Shown here: positions 15,684 to 24,151 of the stretch, in pieces | How positions within the stretch are numbered: position 1 is the first letter of the stretch | How the letters are laid out: the number at the start of each line of letters is the position of its first letter | Assembly: GCF_900184815.1 (NCBI RefSeq) | Contig: NZ_FXXQ01000019.1 | Coordinates: forward strand, 1-36,950 | DNA: 36,950 nt | Source: Boseongicola aestuarii | Lineage (GTDB): Bacteria; Pseudomonadota; Alphaproteobacteria; Rhodobacterales; Rhodobacteraceae | Reading direction: 5' to 3' | Notes under the pieces: model-generated | Databases searched by the model: none | Told to the model about the DNA's origin: nothing | Seen by the model: only the letters and a program-made list of their open reading frames with translations | Program-made: the position numbers and the translations under genes

Positions 15684-16355
15684 TCAAGATGCGCCTTCGA
15701 CCTTCCGATCCCCGACAAGGGTTCGCAGAATATTGATCGCGCCTTTAGTGCCGTCAATCAAAGGCACAGGACTGGTTGGCGCAAGCTTTGCGGCCATGCC
15801 AGCAAGTGGACCTCCACCCATAACAACACAGGTTGCGCCGCGTTCGTGCATCTGTTTGCACAATTGGCTCAGCTCCTCGCGAAAGCGATCCTGAACCGAG
15901 CCCGGATCACCGAAGTCACTTGTGTCAACCGCCAATGTCCCAAGAAGTCTTGGGCCCAGACCCGCCTCTTCAGCCTTAGCCTGCAACGCTGGCACGAGGG
16001 CTGAAGCGAAAGTGACAATACCGAAGTTCCCCCCAACTGCGCCGGCGATCGAGAAAGCCGCCGTCGCAATGCCGATCACCGGAATATCCGGGCGCAACGC
16101 TCGCACAGCCTCGGCCCCGGTATCGCCGAAAGAGGCCAGCACGATACCGTCGCAAGGGGCGTCATAGGCTTTGACTGTCTCAAGCACAGCGCGGCTTGCC
16201 GTCTCTGCATCTGCCTCTGTCACGATCAGCTCAGGTCCAAAGGTGGGATATCGCGTGGTAAAGACGTCTCCGGGTTGGGCAGCGACATCTGCCGCCTGTT
16301 TGATGCGGGCCGTCACACCCTTGGAGGTATTGGGGTTGATGATAAGCAATTGCAT
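15684..16355 (-). CDS. Second Asp/Glu/hydantoin racemase-family protein, also lacking both catalytic cysteines
   Basis: A 223-residue protein beginning MQLLIINPNTSKGVT, the usual start of the hydantoin/Asp-Glu racemase superfamily. The two catalytic blocks read LASFGDTGAEA (Ser75 instead of Cys) and VVMGGGPLAGM (Gly181 instead of Cys). It is a divergent paralogue of the protein at 7653-8408 and shares the loss of both cysteines. The ATG at 16355 sits at the family start; an in-frame codon at 16406 adds a non-conserved leader. No strong ribosome-binding site is visible. It leads a two-gene unit with the hydratase 67 bases downstream. Confidence 0.78.
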   Translation of the reverse strand: MQLLIINPNTSKGVTARIKQAADVAAQPGDVFTTRYPTFGPELIVTEADAETASRAVLETVKAYDAPCDGIVLASFGDTGAEAVRALRPDIPVIGIATAAFSIAGAVGGNFGIVTFASALVPALQAKAEEAGLGPRLLGTLAVDTSDFGDPGSVQDRFREELSQLCKQMHERGATCVVMGGGPLAGMAAKLAPTSPVPLIDGTKGAINILRTLVGDRKVEGAS

Positions 16356-16498
16356 CAGAGGATCACCGATGGCAGCGAAAGGGAGATGTCCGCTGCTGGA
16401 TTGCAATATCCCGACAGCAGACGTTCTTGAAATAGGCTGCGATGCTAGGATCGCTGACCTGCAGGTTCGAAACTCTGCATGCTTTTTTGGTGGTGAGC

Positions 16499-16699
16499 TT
16501 AACCTTCGCGTTCCAATTTCTTACGCGCCAGCTTTCGGGCACGACGGATAGCTTCAGCTTTTTGGCGTGCATTCTTTTCGGACGGTTTCTCGAAATGCTG
16601 CTTGAGCTTCATTTCGCGAAAAACGCCCTCCTTCTGAAGCTTTTTTTTGAGAACGCGGAGGGCCTGATCGACGTTGTTGTCGCGAACACTGACTTGCAT
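16499..16699 (-). CDS. rpsU: 30S ribosomal protein S21
   Basis: A 66-residue, highly basic protein beginning [20 protein letters not shown] and containing the S21 core [20 protein letters not shown] followed by a Lys/Arg-rich tail. S21 binds the 30S platform near the 16S rRNA 3' end and assists translation initiation. The start at 16699 is the conserved one; the frame stays open upstream, but those residues are not S21. The start codon has only a poor Shine-Dalgarno sequence, and a 22-base palindrome lies in the upstream leader. A housekeeping gene between two accessory loci, transcribed alone. Confidence 0.95.
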   Translation of the reverse strand: MQVSVRDNNVDQALRVLKKKLQKEGVFREMKLKQHFEKPSEKNARQKAEAIRRARKLARKKLEREG

Positions 16700-16737
16700 G
16701 AGATTGATTTCAACTTTCGAATTTAACAATGCGTAAC

Positions 16738-16759
16738 TTGCTATCCGGCCGAATAGCAA
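16738..16759 (-). promoter_or_regulatory. Palindrome in the rpsU upstream region
   Basis: TTGCTAT and ATAGCAA arms enclose a self-complementary CGGCCG core, giving a 22-base inverted repeat with one mismatched pair, 39 bases before the rpsU start. It could be an operator or a leader-RNA hairpin. The weak ribosome-binding site makes a translational control element conceivable, but nothing proves it. Confidence 0.45.
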
Positions 16760-17181
16760 TCTTGTCTTAGTTTGTACACCATAACGGTCATAATTTGGCC
16801 TGCCGATAGTCATTGAGGATATGTTCTTTGCCATTTTCGTTCGATGGCACGAACGTCCTTGCCGGCCCACAACGGACTTTCATATGCGCCGCAGCGAATG
16901 CCGGTATTGGTTCCAATTTCTTTCGCGAGCGACGCTTTAAGGCCCTCGGCAACCTCCTTCAGCAAACATGAATTGATAAATGTCACGGCGACATCATCCG
17001 AACCCGACATTTGAGATATGTGTCGTCGCTGGAATACTAGGCCGCAATTCCTTTTCAATTACCCAGTTATATCCACCGGGGCGTTGACCGCAGCAAGTAC
17101 ACCGCACTCTTCGCAGCACAGTGTTTGCTACCAAGGTCGAAGACAGTGTGTTTGCGCGCTCACTATACGATCGGCACTCAA
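16760..17181. other. Intergenic stretch, repeat-bearing, no confident gene
   Basis: Apart from the rpsU promoter region and one minus-strand copy of the dispersed repeat (16855-16910), no recognisable gene was found. A minus-strand frame at 16810-17058 (82 codons) runs through the repeat and matches no family I know, so it is not called as a gene. A minus-strand frame at 16994-17185 is likewise unremarkable. Confidence 0.4.
16855..16910 (-). repeat. Dispersed intergenic repeat, copy D
   Basis: On the minus strand it reads GGCATTCGCTGCGGCG, then a diverged middle, then GTCCGTTGTGGGCC. This parallels the GCCATTCGCTGCGGCG and following GTTGCGGAC of the copy at 36763-36835. Non-coding and degenerate. 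Confidence 0.5.
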
Positions 17182-17475
17182 TCAATCGATACCATGCACG
17201 ATAACCAAGTTCGTATCTGCGTTCCGGCGACGGATTTCAGCAAGTTTCTGGTAGTCAGGATCATTGTACCAAGAACGCGCAGCTTGGGCGTTCGGAAATC
17301 GCATTAATACCGTACGCGGCATTGCCCAAGTGCCCTCCAAGACTTCAGTTTCCTGCTTTGAGGTGGCAAGCAGCTCGCCTTTGTAGCGTTCGAAGATGGG
17401 CATGAAGCCGGAGAGGTAATCTTCGTATTCATCGGGAGCATGGATGTTTAGTTGACCGATCACAAAAACGCTCAT
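17182..17475 (-). CDS. DUF1330 family protein
   Basis: A 97-residue protein with the DUF1330 ferredoxin-like fold pattern: FVIGQLNIHAPDEYEDYLSG at the start, GTWAMPRTVLMRFPNAQAA in the middle and SWYNDPDYQKLAEIRR near the end. The family belongs to the dimeric alpha/beta-barrel group; its biochemical role is not established. The start at 17475 is supported by GGGGGA about 5 bases upstream; an in-frame codon at 17505 is less likely. It lies near a SnoaL-like gene on the same strand, but 58 bases separate them and co-function is only a guess. Confidence 0.8.
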   Translation of the reverse strand: MSVFVIGQLNIHAPDEYEDYLSGFMPIFERYKGELLATSKQETEVLEGTWAMPRTVLMRFPNAQAARSWYNDPDYQKLAEIRRRNADTNLVIVHGID

Positions 17476-17533
17476 GGAATTCCCCCAGCTGATAGGCAAG
17501 CACAATAGCTACAATACAGTCTTTGGCCCAAAG

Positions 17534-18025
17534 TCACCCGGTACGATAATCCACGGCCCCCATGGTCCCATCCCTCACAGCCATGGTTTCCATGCCCGGT
17601 ATGATATCTGTGTTCTGAGCTGCCTGAATAATCCAGCCTTCTGGAGAACGCTCCGCTACAAAGACCATGATGGAAGAACGATCATCGAGGGCTTCGCCGG
17701 CCTTGCCGATCTGCCCAGTCAACTTCCAGCGCGTATGCACAATGCAAACGGCTTCTCCGATCAAACGAACCTTTACCCGCCGAGCCGAAATACTGGAATC
17801 TCGGAAGAACGTACTCAGCCCGTAGTGGTGGGCCCGTTCTATATCGGTGCGGTTATGCCACCAAAGACCAACCACATTCACAAATTCCGCCTCTTCGGCA
17901 AAAAGGGATGCCAGAGCATGGGCGTCTTTGGAGTTCCAAGCTTCAGCGAAAAGCCTCGGAATGTCTTCAGGCGTCTCAGGTATATGCTTGCAGAACCGCT
18001 GATGTGAGGATGTCTTCCTGCTCAT
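17534..18025 (-). CDS. SnoaL/SgcJ-like NTF2-fold protein
   Basis: A protein of about 163 residues resembling the SgcJ/EcaC and DUF4440 small cone-shaped (NTF2-like) proteins. The region PEDIPRLFAEAWNSKDAHAL followed by FAEEAEFVNVVGLWWHNR is the typical helix plus first strand, and LTGQIGKAG...DDRSSIMVFVAE with GWIIQAAQNTDI gives the C-terminal sheet. Such proteins act as isomerases or hydrolases on small hydrophobic molecules, or have unknown roles. The frame continues upstream to 18247 through non-conserved sequence overlapping a dispersed repeat, so the true start is taken at 18025, with 18064 as an alternative. Neither has a clear ribosome-binding site. Confidence 0.7.
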   Translation of the reverse strand: MSRKTSSHQRFCKHIPETPEDIPRLFAEAWNSKDAHALASLFAEEAEFVNVVGLWWHNRTDIERAHHYGLSTFFRDSSISARRVKVRLIGEAVCIVHTRWKLTGQIGKAGEALDDRSSIMVFVAERSPEGWIIQAAQNTDIIPGMETMAVRDGTMGAVDYRTG

Positions 18026-18136
18026 GTGTATGACGGTTTGGGATCTTCCTAAAGACCTCAGCATAATCCAGCGCCTTACCGACCTGCAGTTTGTTTTCGT
18101 TTGTTGGCATACCGCAAAGTATTTTATGTCAGCTCC

Positions 18137-18200
18137 GGGCTTGGAGCTGCCGTTCGCTTCACGATGAACGAATGGCTGCTTTGCGGGACAAAGGGTGAAT
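18137..18200 (+). repeat. Dispersed intergenic repeat, copy A
   Basis: GGGCTTGGAGCTGCCGTTCG, then a diverged segment, then AATGGCTGCTTTGCGGGAC, parallels GGGCTCGATGCTGCCATTCG...ACCAATGACC...TTGCGGAC of the copy at 36763-36835. A moderately degraded copy in the gap between two convergent-side genes. Confidence 0.45.
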
Positions 18201-18321
18201 CCGCTGCGTTTGCACCAAGGTCTGCAATCTCGAGTAACCGGCCGCACGTGTGCGGCTGGACTTTCGACTTTACCGATCTCAGAGGAGATTTTCAGGTTGG
18301 TTCCGCTTCACCGGGGGATGT

Positions 18322-19500
18322 TCAGCCGGTTTCACCAAATCCTTTCGGTACTGGCAGATCAGGCAAGGTCGCCGCTCGTTTTTGCAGGGCCCGCCCAATG
18401 ACCACGCGGCTGATTTCGGTTGTCCCGTCCACGATCCGCAGCATTTGTGCGAGGCGGGACAAACGGTCCAGACCATAAGGCTGCAGCAGACCCATGCCGC
18501 CCAACACTTGCGTACAGGTGTTCGCAGCCTTCACTGCGGCATCTGGCACAAACCGTTTGGCATGGGCGGCCATCAGTGGGCCCTCGGGCGTGCCGAGCGC
18601 CTCTGCCGCTTTGCGATAAAGCAGCTTGGAGGCTTCAAGATCGGTGGCCACCTCGCCCAGCATCCACTGGATCCCATCCAGATCGAGGTTCTTGCCGCCA
18701 AACATCTTGCGGTTCTTGGAATAGGACAGCGCCGTATCCAGTGCAGCTTGCATCAATCCACAGCATCCTGACGCAATCGACACACGGGCGATATCAATCG
18801 CCATGAGCGAGCCTTGCAGGCCCTGACCGATCGGCAGGATGATGTTGGCCTCATCCACCACCACCTTGTCCATGTACATCTCGGCCAGAGGCAGGAAGTT
18901 GTAGGACGGGGTGTCGTAGAGCGGGCCAAAGCTGAGGCCCGGCGCATCGGCGGGAATGGCGATCATCGCCATATCCTGGTGGCCGGGCTCATTGCTGGTT
19001 TTGACCACGGTGAAATAGATATCAGCCTCGGTCGCGAGGCTGACCCATGCCTTCGCACCGCTGATCGTCCATGTGCCGTTGTCATTGATCACGGCCCGCG
19101 AATACATGTTTGTGGCATCCGATCCGGATTGCGGTTCGGTTAGCGCAAAGTTCGCCAGTTTGCGCCCCGAAGTCAGGTCCCGCGCCCACTTTTCCTTAAA
19201 AGCATCTGTGCCATAACCGCAGCCCGCGAAGGTGCAGATGTTATGCATCGACAGGGCAAAGGCATAGGCACCATCGCCCAGTCCCAGTTGTTCATAGACC
19301 TGAATGCCTTGCGCCAGCGGCAAGCCTTGACCGCCAAACTCCTCGGGGGCGTAGAGGCCGGTCAGGCCAGCGGCTCCGGCCTTGTCCGACGCATCCCGGG
19401 GCCATGTCTTTGCGGCGTTCCAGGCGTCCACATTGGGCGCGATGACCTGCTCGGCGTGGTCGCGTGCGGCCTGGAGTATGGTGGCGAGTTTGTCTGACAT
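18322..19500 (-). CDS. Acyl-CoA dehydrogenase
   Basis: A 392-residue flavoprotein of the acyl-CoA dehydrogenase family, catalysing alpha,beta-dehydrogenation of an acyl-CoA with electrons passed to ETF. FAD/substrate blocks are present: [13 protein letters not shown] (about 118-130), ISGAKAWVS (about 146-154), RKMFGG and [10 protein letters not shown]. The base position used by MCAD-type enzymes (YEGT) reads IVDGT, giving Asp358, and the alternative isovaleryl-CoA-dehydrogenase site is Ala238, so no Glu occupies either usual position. AAAGGA precedes the ATG. It is separated from the thiolase operon by the AraC gene but fits the same pathway. Confidence 0.9.
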   Translation of the reverse strand: MSDKLATILQAARDHAEQVIAPNVDAWNAAKTWPRDASDKAGAAGLTGLYAPEEFGGQGLPLAQGIQVYEQLGLGDGAYAFALSMHNICTFAGCGYGTDAFKEKWARDLTSGRKLANFALTEPQSGSDATNMYSRAVINDNGTWTISGAKAWVSLATEADIYFTVVKTSNEPGHQDMAMIAIPADAPGLSFGPLYDTPSYNFLPLAEMYMDKVVVDEANIILPIGQGLQGSLMAIDIARVSIASGCCGLMQAALDTALSYSKNRKMFGGKNLDLDGIQWMLGEVATDLEASKLLYRKAAEALGTPEGPLMAAHAKRFVPDAAVKAANTCTQVLGGMGLLQPYGLDRLSRLAQMLRIVDGTTEISRVVIGRALQKRAATLPDLPVPKGFGETG

Positions 19501-19696
19501 TGGCGGATCCTTTCAAGGGTGATTATTCTCAGATGACGCCACAACCTGGCAATCGCGGATGGCCGGATTGATGAGCTATCAAGGCGAAACGTCAGATGAG
19601 AGTGCTTTTCTGCAGCAAGATTTAGCGAGCTGGCCCGCTAAGCTCTATCTCGTGTGCTGACAGATCATTGTCCAAAAGTGACAAAATCAGATCATG

Positions 19697-20710
19697 TTAC
19701 CTGCGACGGTAGGAACTTGGCGTGCTGCCGGTCCAGCGTTGAAAGGCCCGGTGAAAATTGGCCGCCGAGGAGAAGCCGACATCATGTGCGATGGCTTCGA
19801 CGCTTTTGCGTCCTGCCTGCAGGTCGCGGATCGCGATGTCGCGGCGCAGGGCGTCCTTTATGGCCTGAAACGATGTCCCATCGGCGTGCAACCTGCGGAT
19901 CAGGGTGCGCGGGGTCATGTGCATGGCAGTTGCTGTCTGGGTCAGGGTCGCCGCGTCCCATCCTGTTTGGCCCAGATACGTACGCACCCGCAGCGATTGT
20001 GTGTGCTCCCGCGACGAGGTGAAGATCCAGTCCCGCGGCGCGTTTTGCAAAAACCGGTCAAGATCAGCTGTGCTGCGCGCCTGCACTGGACCCAGTGCAT
20101 TCGGATCGAACGAGATCGCGGTGGCGGGCTGGCCAAACTGAAAGGGTGCGGGAAAGATAATCGCGTAATCGAGATCAAAGTCCGGGCGGTCAAACGCGAA
20201 ATCAACGCCCCTGACCGGAACCTCATGCCCGGCCAGCCAGGACATGAGCCCATGGGCAAGTTTGAGGATCAGCATATGCCCAAACCGCTGAATGGGCACG
20301 TCGCCTTGCGGGTTCAGGGTCAGCACCAAAGCGCTGTCAGTATCATCCAGATCGAACTGGTAATCATCCAGCAGCAGGTTCCAGAAGGTCGAAAACCGGT
20401 AAAGCGCCGATGGCAAGGATGTCGCTTCGCGCACTGTCGTCAGAAGATGTTGCAGGGCCCTCGGCCGGATTGGTCTGCTCCAAAGCCCCATCATCTCATC
20501 ACCGGTCTGGGCGGAGGCAAGTTGATAGAGGCAAACAATCTGATCCAGCGTGACGCGACCATTCGGCGAGCGCGTATCCGCGTTCAGACCGGACCGGCTA
20601 AGCAGCGACGCCATCTGCGCCTCTGGGCACAGGGCACGCAGCGCCGCTAGCCAGTCATCGACAAACTGGCTGGAAACCGTGGAAAGGATCGTTGGCGTGA
20701 CATTGGTCAT
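19697..20710 (-). CDS. AraC-family transcriptional regulator (arabinose-binding-type N-terminal domain)
   Basis: A 337-residue regulator with an OruR/ArgR-like ligand-binding N-terminal half (PF12625-type, about residues 25-215) and a C-terminal AraC double helix-turn-helix (about 235-335; MHMTPRTLIRRLHADGTSF and VEAIAHDVGFSSAANFHRAF, then WTGSTPSSYRRR). Members usually activate catabolic genes for amino-acid or fatty-acid-like inducers. It lies between the acyl-CoA dehydrogenase and the thiolase operon, on the same strand, and is the natural candidate regulator for both. AAGG precedes the ATG. Confidence 0.9.
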   Translation of the reverse strand: MTNVTPTILSTVSSQFVDDWLAALRALCPEAQMASLLSRSGLNADTRSPNGRVTLDQIVCLYQLASAQTGDEMMGLWSRPIRPRALQHLLTTVREATSLPSALYRFSTFWNLLLDDYQFDLDDTDSALVLTLNPQGDVPIQRFGHMLILKLAHGLMSWLAGHEVPVRGVDFAFDRPDFDLDYAIIFPAPFQFGQPATAISFDPNALGPVQARSTADLDRFLQNAPRDWIFTSSREHTQSLRVRTYLGQTGWDAATLTQTATAMHMTPRTLIRRLHADGTSFQAIKDALRRDIAIRDLQAGRKSVEAIAHDVGFSSAANFHRAFQRWTGSTPSSYRRR

Positions 20711-20838
20711 AACGCCTTAGGAGGTATCACCAATTCCGGTCGACATGAAACGCAGGCTTGCAGATGGCGGCCTTCGCAGATGACAGAATGTCAATGTCTC
20801 AACCAGATAACGCTCTGCTTGAACTCATTTCAGTGGGG

Positions 20839-22023
20839 TCAGGCGACTTCGAACAACGCTGCGGCCCCCATGCCTCCGCCAACACACATGGAGGTCACCA
20901 CGTATTTTACGCCACGACGCCTCCCCTCAAGCAGAGCGTGCCCGACTTGTCTCGCACCTGTCATGCCGTAGGGGTGGCCAATCGATATCGCACCGCCGTT
21001 CACGTTGTAGATTTCGGGATCAATCCCAAGGTGGTCGCGGCAATAGAGAACCTGGCAGGCAAAGGCTTCGTTAAGCTCCCAAAGGCCGATGTCTTCGATG
21101 CGAAGACCTGCATTCTTAATCAGCTTTGGTATGGCATAGATCGGGCCGACCCCCATCTCTTCCGGTGCGTTTCCTGCAACAGCCATGCCGCGATAGATAC
21201 CTAGCGGTGTGAGACCCTGTTGCTCAGCCATTTTGCCTTCCATGAGCACACAAGCCGAGGCCCCGTCAGAAAGCTGGCTTGCGTTTCCGGCAGTGATCAG
21301 TCCTCCTTCGACAACCGGGTTCAATGCCCCGAGTGTTTCGGCCGTCGTACCCGGCCGGTTGCCCTCGTCTTTTGACAAGGTCACCTCTTCCAGGGTTTCC
21401 TCTCCGGTTTCGCGGTTCTTGACCCGCTTAATCGCAGTAATCGGGACGATCTCATCTTCAAACGCGCCAGCGGCCTGAGCCCGGGCGGTCCGACCTTGGG
21501 AAAGTGCAGCGTATTCATCCTGGGCGTCACGACTGATCCCATAGGTCCGCGCCACATTTTCCGCCGTCATCAGCATCGGCATATAGGCATGTTCAGATTG
21601 GTCGATAACGTTTGGATCTTTCTCATCGCCCGCCCATTTCAGATAGGCATTCTGCAGGGTAGAAATATTTTCCTGCCCGCCTGCCACGGAGACATTCTGA
21701 CCATCCACAATGACCTGCTTTGCGGCCGTCGCAATGGCCATCAATCCGGAGGAACATTGCCTGTCGATCGTCTGTCCTGCCACCGTATTGGGAAGGCCCG
21801 CCGCCAGCGCCGACAAACGGGCGACATTCATGCCTGCTGTCCCCGCCGTAAGGACCGATCCGATGACGACATCTTCGATCGAACCGGGGTCCACGCCTGC
21901 ACGTTCAACCGCGTGCTGAATGGCGTGCCCCATCATGGTAGGGGATTTGATGTTGTTCAGCGCACCTTTGAAGGCAACCCCAATGGGGGTTCGTGCGGTT
22001 GAGACGATAACGGCTTCTCTCAT
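20839..22023 (-). CDS. Acetyl-CoA C-acyltransferase (thiolase)
   Basis: A 394-residue degradative or biosynthetic thiolase. Nucleophile Cys90 (DRQCSSGLMAI), His350 (ISIGHPYGMTGAR) and Cys380 (SMCVGGGMGAAALFE) form the standard catalytic set. It cleaves a 3-ketoacyl-CoA with CoA to release acetyl-CoA and a shortened acyl-CoA. The ATG overlaps the stop of the bifunctional hydratase/dehydrogenase gene by 4 bp, so the two are translationally coupled as the final beta-oxidation steps. Full length for the family, nothing missing. Confidence 0.93.
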   Translation of the reverse strand: MREAVIVSTARTPIGVAFKGALNNIKSPTMMGHAIQHAVERAGVDPGSIEDVVIGSVLTAGTAGMNVARLSALAAGLPNTVAGQTIDRQCSSGLMAIATAAKQVIVDGQNVSVAGGQENISTLQNAYLKWAGDEKDPNVIDQSEHAYMPMLMTAENVARTYGISRDAQDEYAALSQGRTARAQAAGAFEDEIVPITAIKRVKNRETGEETLEEVTLSKDEGNRPGTTAETLGALNPVVEGGLITAGNASQLSDGASACVLMEGKMAEQQGLTPLGIYRGMAVAGNAPEEMGVGPIYAIPKLIKNAGLRIEDIGLWELNEAFACQVLYCRDHLGIDPEIYNVNGGAISIGHPYGMTGARQVGHALLEGRRRGVKYVVTSMCVGGGMGAAALFEVA

Positions 22024-24140
22024 GATTTTTCCTTTTTGGCATCAAAATGTGCGTCAAGTGTCACGCCCGAGGTTTCAAGTTGTTCCAGCAAAGGCGCAGG
22101 CGTGAACCACATCTCACCATAGGCACCAAGCGACTGCCGATAGTGGGTCATGCGTTCCAAAATCTGACTTAATCCAATCTCGTCAGCATAGTGCATTGGG
22201 CCGCCGCGCCAGTTTGGGAAGCCATAGCCATTGACCCAGATCAGGTCGCAATCACCCGGGCGCGTTGCAATGCCCTCTTCAAGGATCAAAAAGCCCTCGT
22301 TGATCAGGGGATAGAGACATCGCTCAAGGATTTCCTGATCGTCGATGTCCCTGCGTTTCACGCCATGCAGGTCCGCCAGTTCGGAACTGATTTGAACCAT
22401 CTCAGGGTCTTCGACCCGTGTCCGTCCCTCGTAGACATAGCTTCCACGCCCGGTTTTCTGACCCAGTCGGCCCAGTTCAAACAACATGTCCTGCACGGCC
22501 TGGTATGTGGGGTCATGTGCGATTTCACTTCGCCGCTCCTGACGCACGCGGGCGCCCACATCGACCCCAGCCAGATCCGCCATCGCGTGAATACCCATGG
22601 CCATGCCGAAGTTCTCAAGGACGTCATCCACCTGTTTCGGCGTCGCCCCCTCAAGAAGCAGACGAGATCCTTCGCGAAAGTATGGCTCCAGCATCCGGTT
22701 TCCAACAAAGCCGTAGCACACGCCAACCGTGACTGGGAGCTTTCGGATCTTCTTTGCGACCGTGATTGCCGTTGCGATGACATCCGGAGCGGTCTTGACG
22801 CCGCGCACCACCTCCAGCAAGCGCATGACATTGGCCGGGCTGAAGAAATGGAGGCCAATCACATCCTCCGGGCGGGAGGTGACCGCGGCGATTTCATCAA
22901 GATCCAACGTCGATGTGTTCGAGGCCAGTATCGCGCCAGGTTTGGCGTGCTGGTCTAGGCTCGCGAAAATCTGGCGTTTGACATTCATGCTTTCAAACGC
23001 CGCTTCAATGATCAGGTCGGCCTCTGCGAGGTCGCCGTAGCTGAGCGTCCCGGTGGCGTTGGAAACGATGGTCTCTGCCCGATCGGCACTGAGCCGCCCT
23101 TTTTGGGCCGCGCGCTGGAAATGCTCCCGGACCATTTCCAGCCCCTGTTCAAGCGCACTTTGCGTGGTTTCCAGAAACGTGACCCGATACCCCGCCTGAA
23201 GAAAGGCGATGGCAATGCCGCGCCCCATTGTTCCGGCACCGATCACGGCAACCGATGAAATGCTACGTGGTTGGTCAGCACGGGTAACGCCGGGAACCTT
23301 GGTGCATTCACGCTCTGCAAAGAACAGATGCCGCCCCGCGCGCGATTGAGGTGTGTCGAGCAGTTCAGCGAAACCTGCCTTCTCTTGTGCCAACCCCTCG
23401 GCCAGCGGCATTTCGCACGCAGCCTCGATGGACACCAAACATCGTTCAGGGGCGACAAGGTTTTTGGACGTGTGCGCTATCTGGTCTCGGAAACCCGTCA
23501 GATATCCCTTCGGATCAGGGTGTGTGACGGTCATATCCGCGCAACTGCGTTTCGGATCGCCCTCATGGCTGACACGGGTGGCGAAACCCAAAACATGCGC
23601 GCGAAAATCCTGGTCGTTCTCAAATAGTGCGTCGACCAGCCCACAAGACAGGGCATATTCGCCTTTCACGGGATCACCCGAGAGGATCATTCGCGTTGCC
23701 GCTTCCAGCCCGGCAATCCGGGGTAGTCGCTGGGTGCCCCCGGCGCCTGGCAGCAGCCCCAGTTTGATCTCAGGTAGGCCCATCACGGCATTCGGCGTGG
23801 CGACACGGTAATCACAGGCAAGCGCGATCTCCAGCGCACCACCCATAGCGGGACCTGCTATCGCGGCGATAATGGGTTTTTTGCTGGTTTCAATCGTTAC
23901 ACACAGGTCTGGCAGGTCCGGCTTGTCCCAAACTGCCCCGGTACGGAACTCGACGATGTCAGCGCCGCCGCAAAAGAGCGGCAGAGCCGAGCATAGAACG
24001 ATAGCTTTGACCTGTTCATCGGCGTCCAACTCGTGGATGGCCGAGGAAAGCGCCTGCCGCATCTTCAGGCCAAGAGCGTTCACTGGCGGGGCATTCAGCT
24101 CAATGAAAGCGGCACCCTCGGTGTGTTTAATGTAAATCAT
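22020..24140 (-). CDS. Bifunctional enoyl-CoA hydratase/3-hydroxyacyl-CoA dehydrogenase (FadJ/FadB-like)
   Basis: A 706-residue fusion. The N-terminal crotonase domain (about 1-190) has both catalytic Glu motifs (GGALEIALACD and LPEIKLGLLPGAGGTQ). The central NAD-binding domain begins at SVAVIGAGTMGRGIAIAF (about 295), the catalytic His is in GLHFFSPANVM, and two C-terminal helical domains follow. It hydrates an enoyl-CoA and oxidises the 3-hydroxyacyl-CoA with NAD+. The ATG at 24140 with GAGG 9 bases upstream is preferred to an in-frame TTG at 24155 inside the preceding gene. It is third in the ligase-cupin-FadJ-thiolase unit. Confidence 0.93.
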   Translation of the reverse strand: MIYIKHTEGAAFIELNAPPVNALGLKMRQALSSAIHELDADEQVKAIVLCSALPLFCGGADIVEFRTGAVWDKPDLPDLCVTIETSKKPIIAAIAGPAMGGALEIALACDYRVATPNAVMGLPEIKLGLLPGAGGTQRLPRIAGLEAATRMILSGDPVKGEYALSCGLVDALFENDQDFRAHVLGFATRVSHEGDPKRSCADMTVTHPDPKGYLTGFRDQIAHTSKNLVAPERCLVSIEAACEMPLAEGLAQEKAGFAELLDTPQSRAGRHLFFAERECTKVPGVTRADQPRSISSVAVIGAGTMGRGIAIAFLQAGYRVTFLETTQSALEQGLEMVREHFQRAAQKGRLSADRAETIVSNATGTLSYGDLAEADLIIEAAFESMNVKRQIFASLDQHAKPGAILASNTSTLDLDEIAAVTSRPEDVIGLHFFSPANVMRLLEVVRGVKTAPDVIATAITVAKKIRKLPVTVGVCYGFVGNRMLEPYFREGSRLLLEGATPKQVDDVLENFGMAMGIHAMADLAGVDVGARVRQERRSEIAHDPTYQAVQDMLFELGRLGQKTGRGSYVYEGRTRVEDPEMVQISSELADLHGVKRRDIDDQEILERCLYPLINEGFLILEEGIATRPGDCDLIWVNGYGFPNWRGGPMHYADEIGLSQILERMTHYRQSLGAYGEMWFTPAPLLEQLETSGVTLDAHFDAKKEKS

Positions 24141-24151
24141 GTTTGGAAACC

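Noticed and set aside
16810-17058. 82-codon minus-strand open frame upstream of rpsU
   Set aside because: It runs through a copy of the dispersed intergenic repeat and shows no family similarity, so it is not a supportable gene.
19694-20650. Long plus-strand open frame (about 318 codons) opposite the AraC-type gene
   Set aside because: The minus strand encodes a complete AraC regulator with double HTH. The plus-strand translation resembles no protein family.
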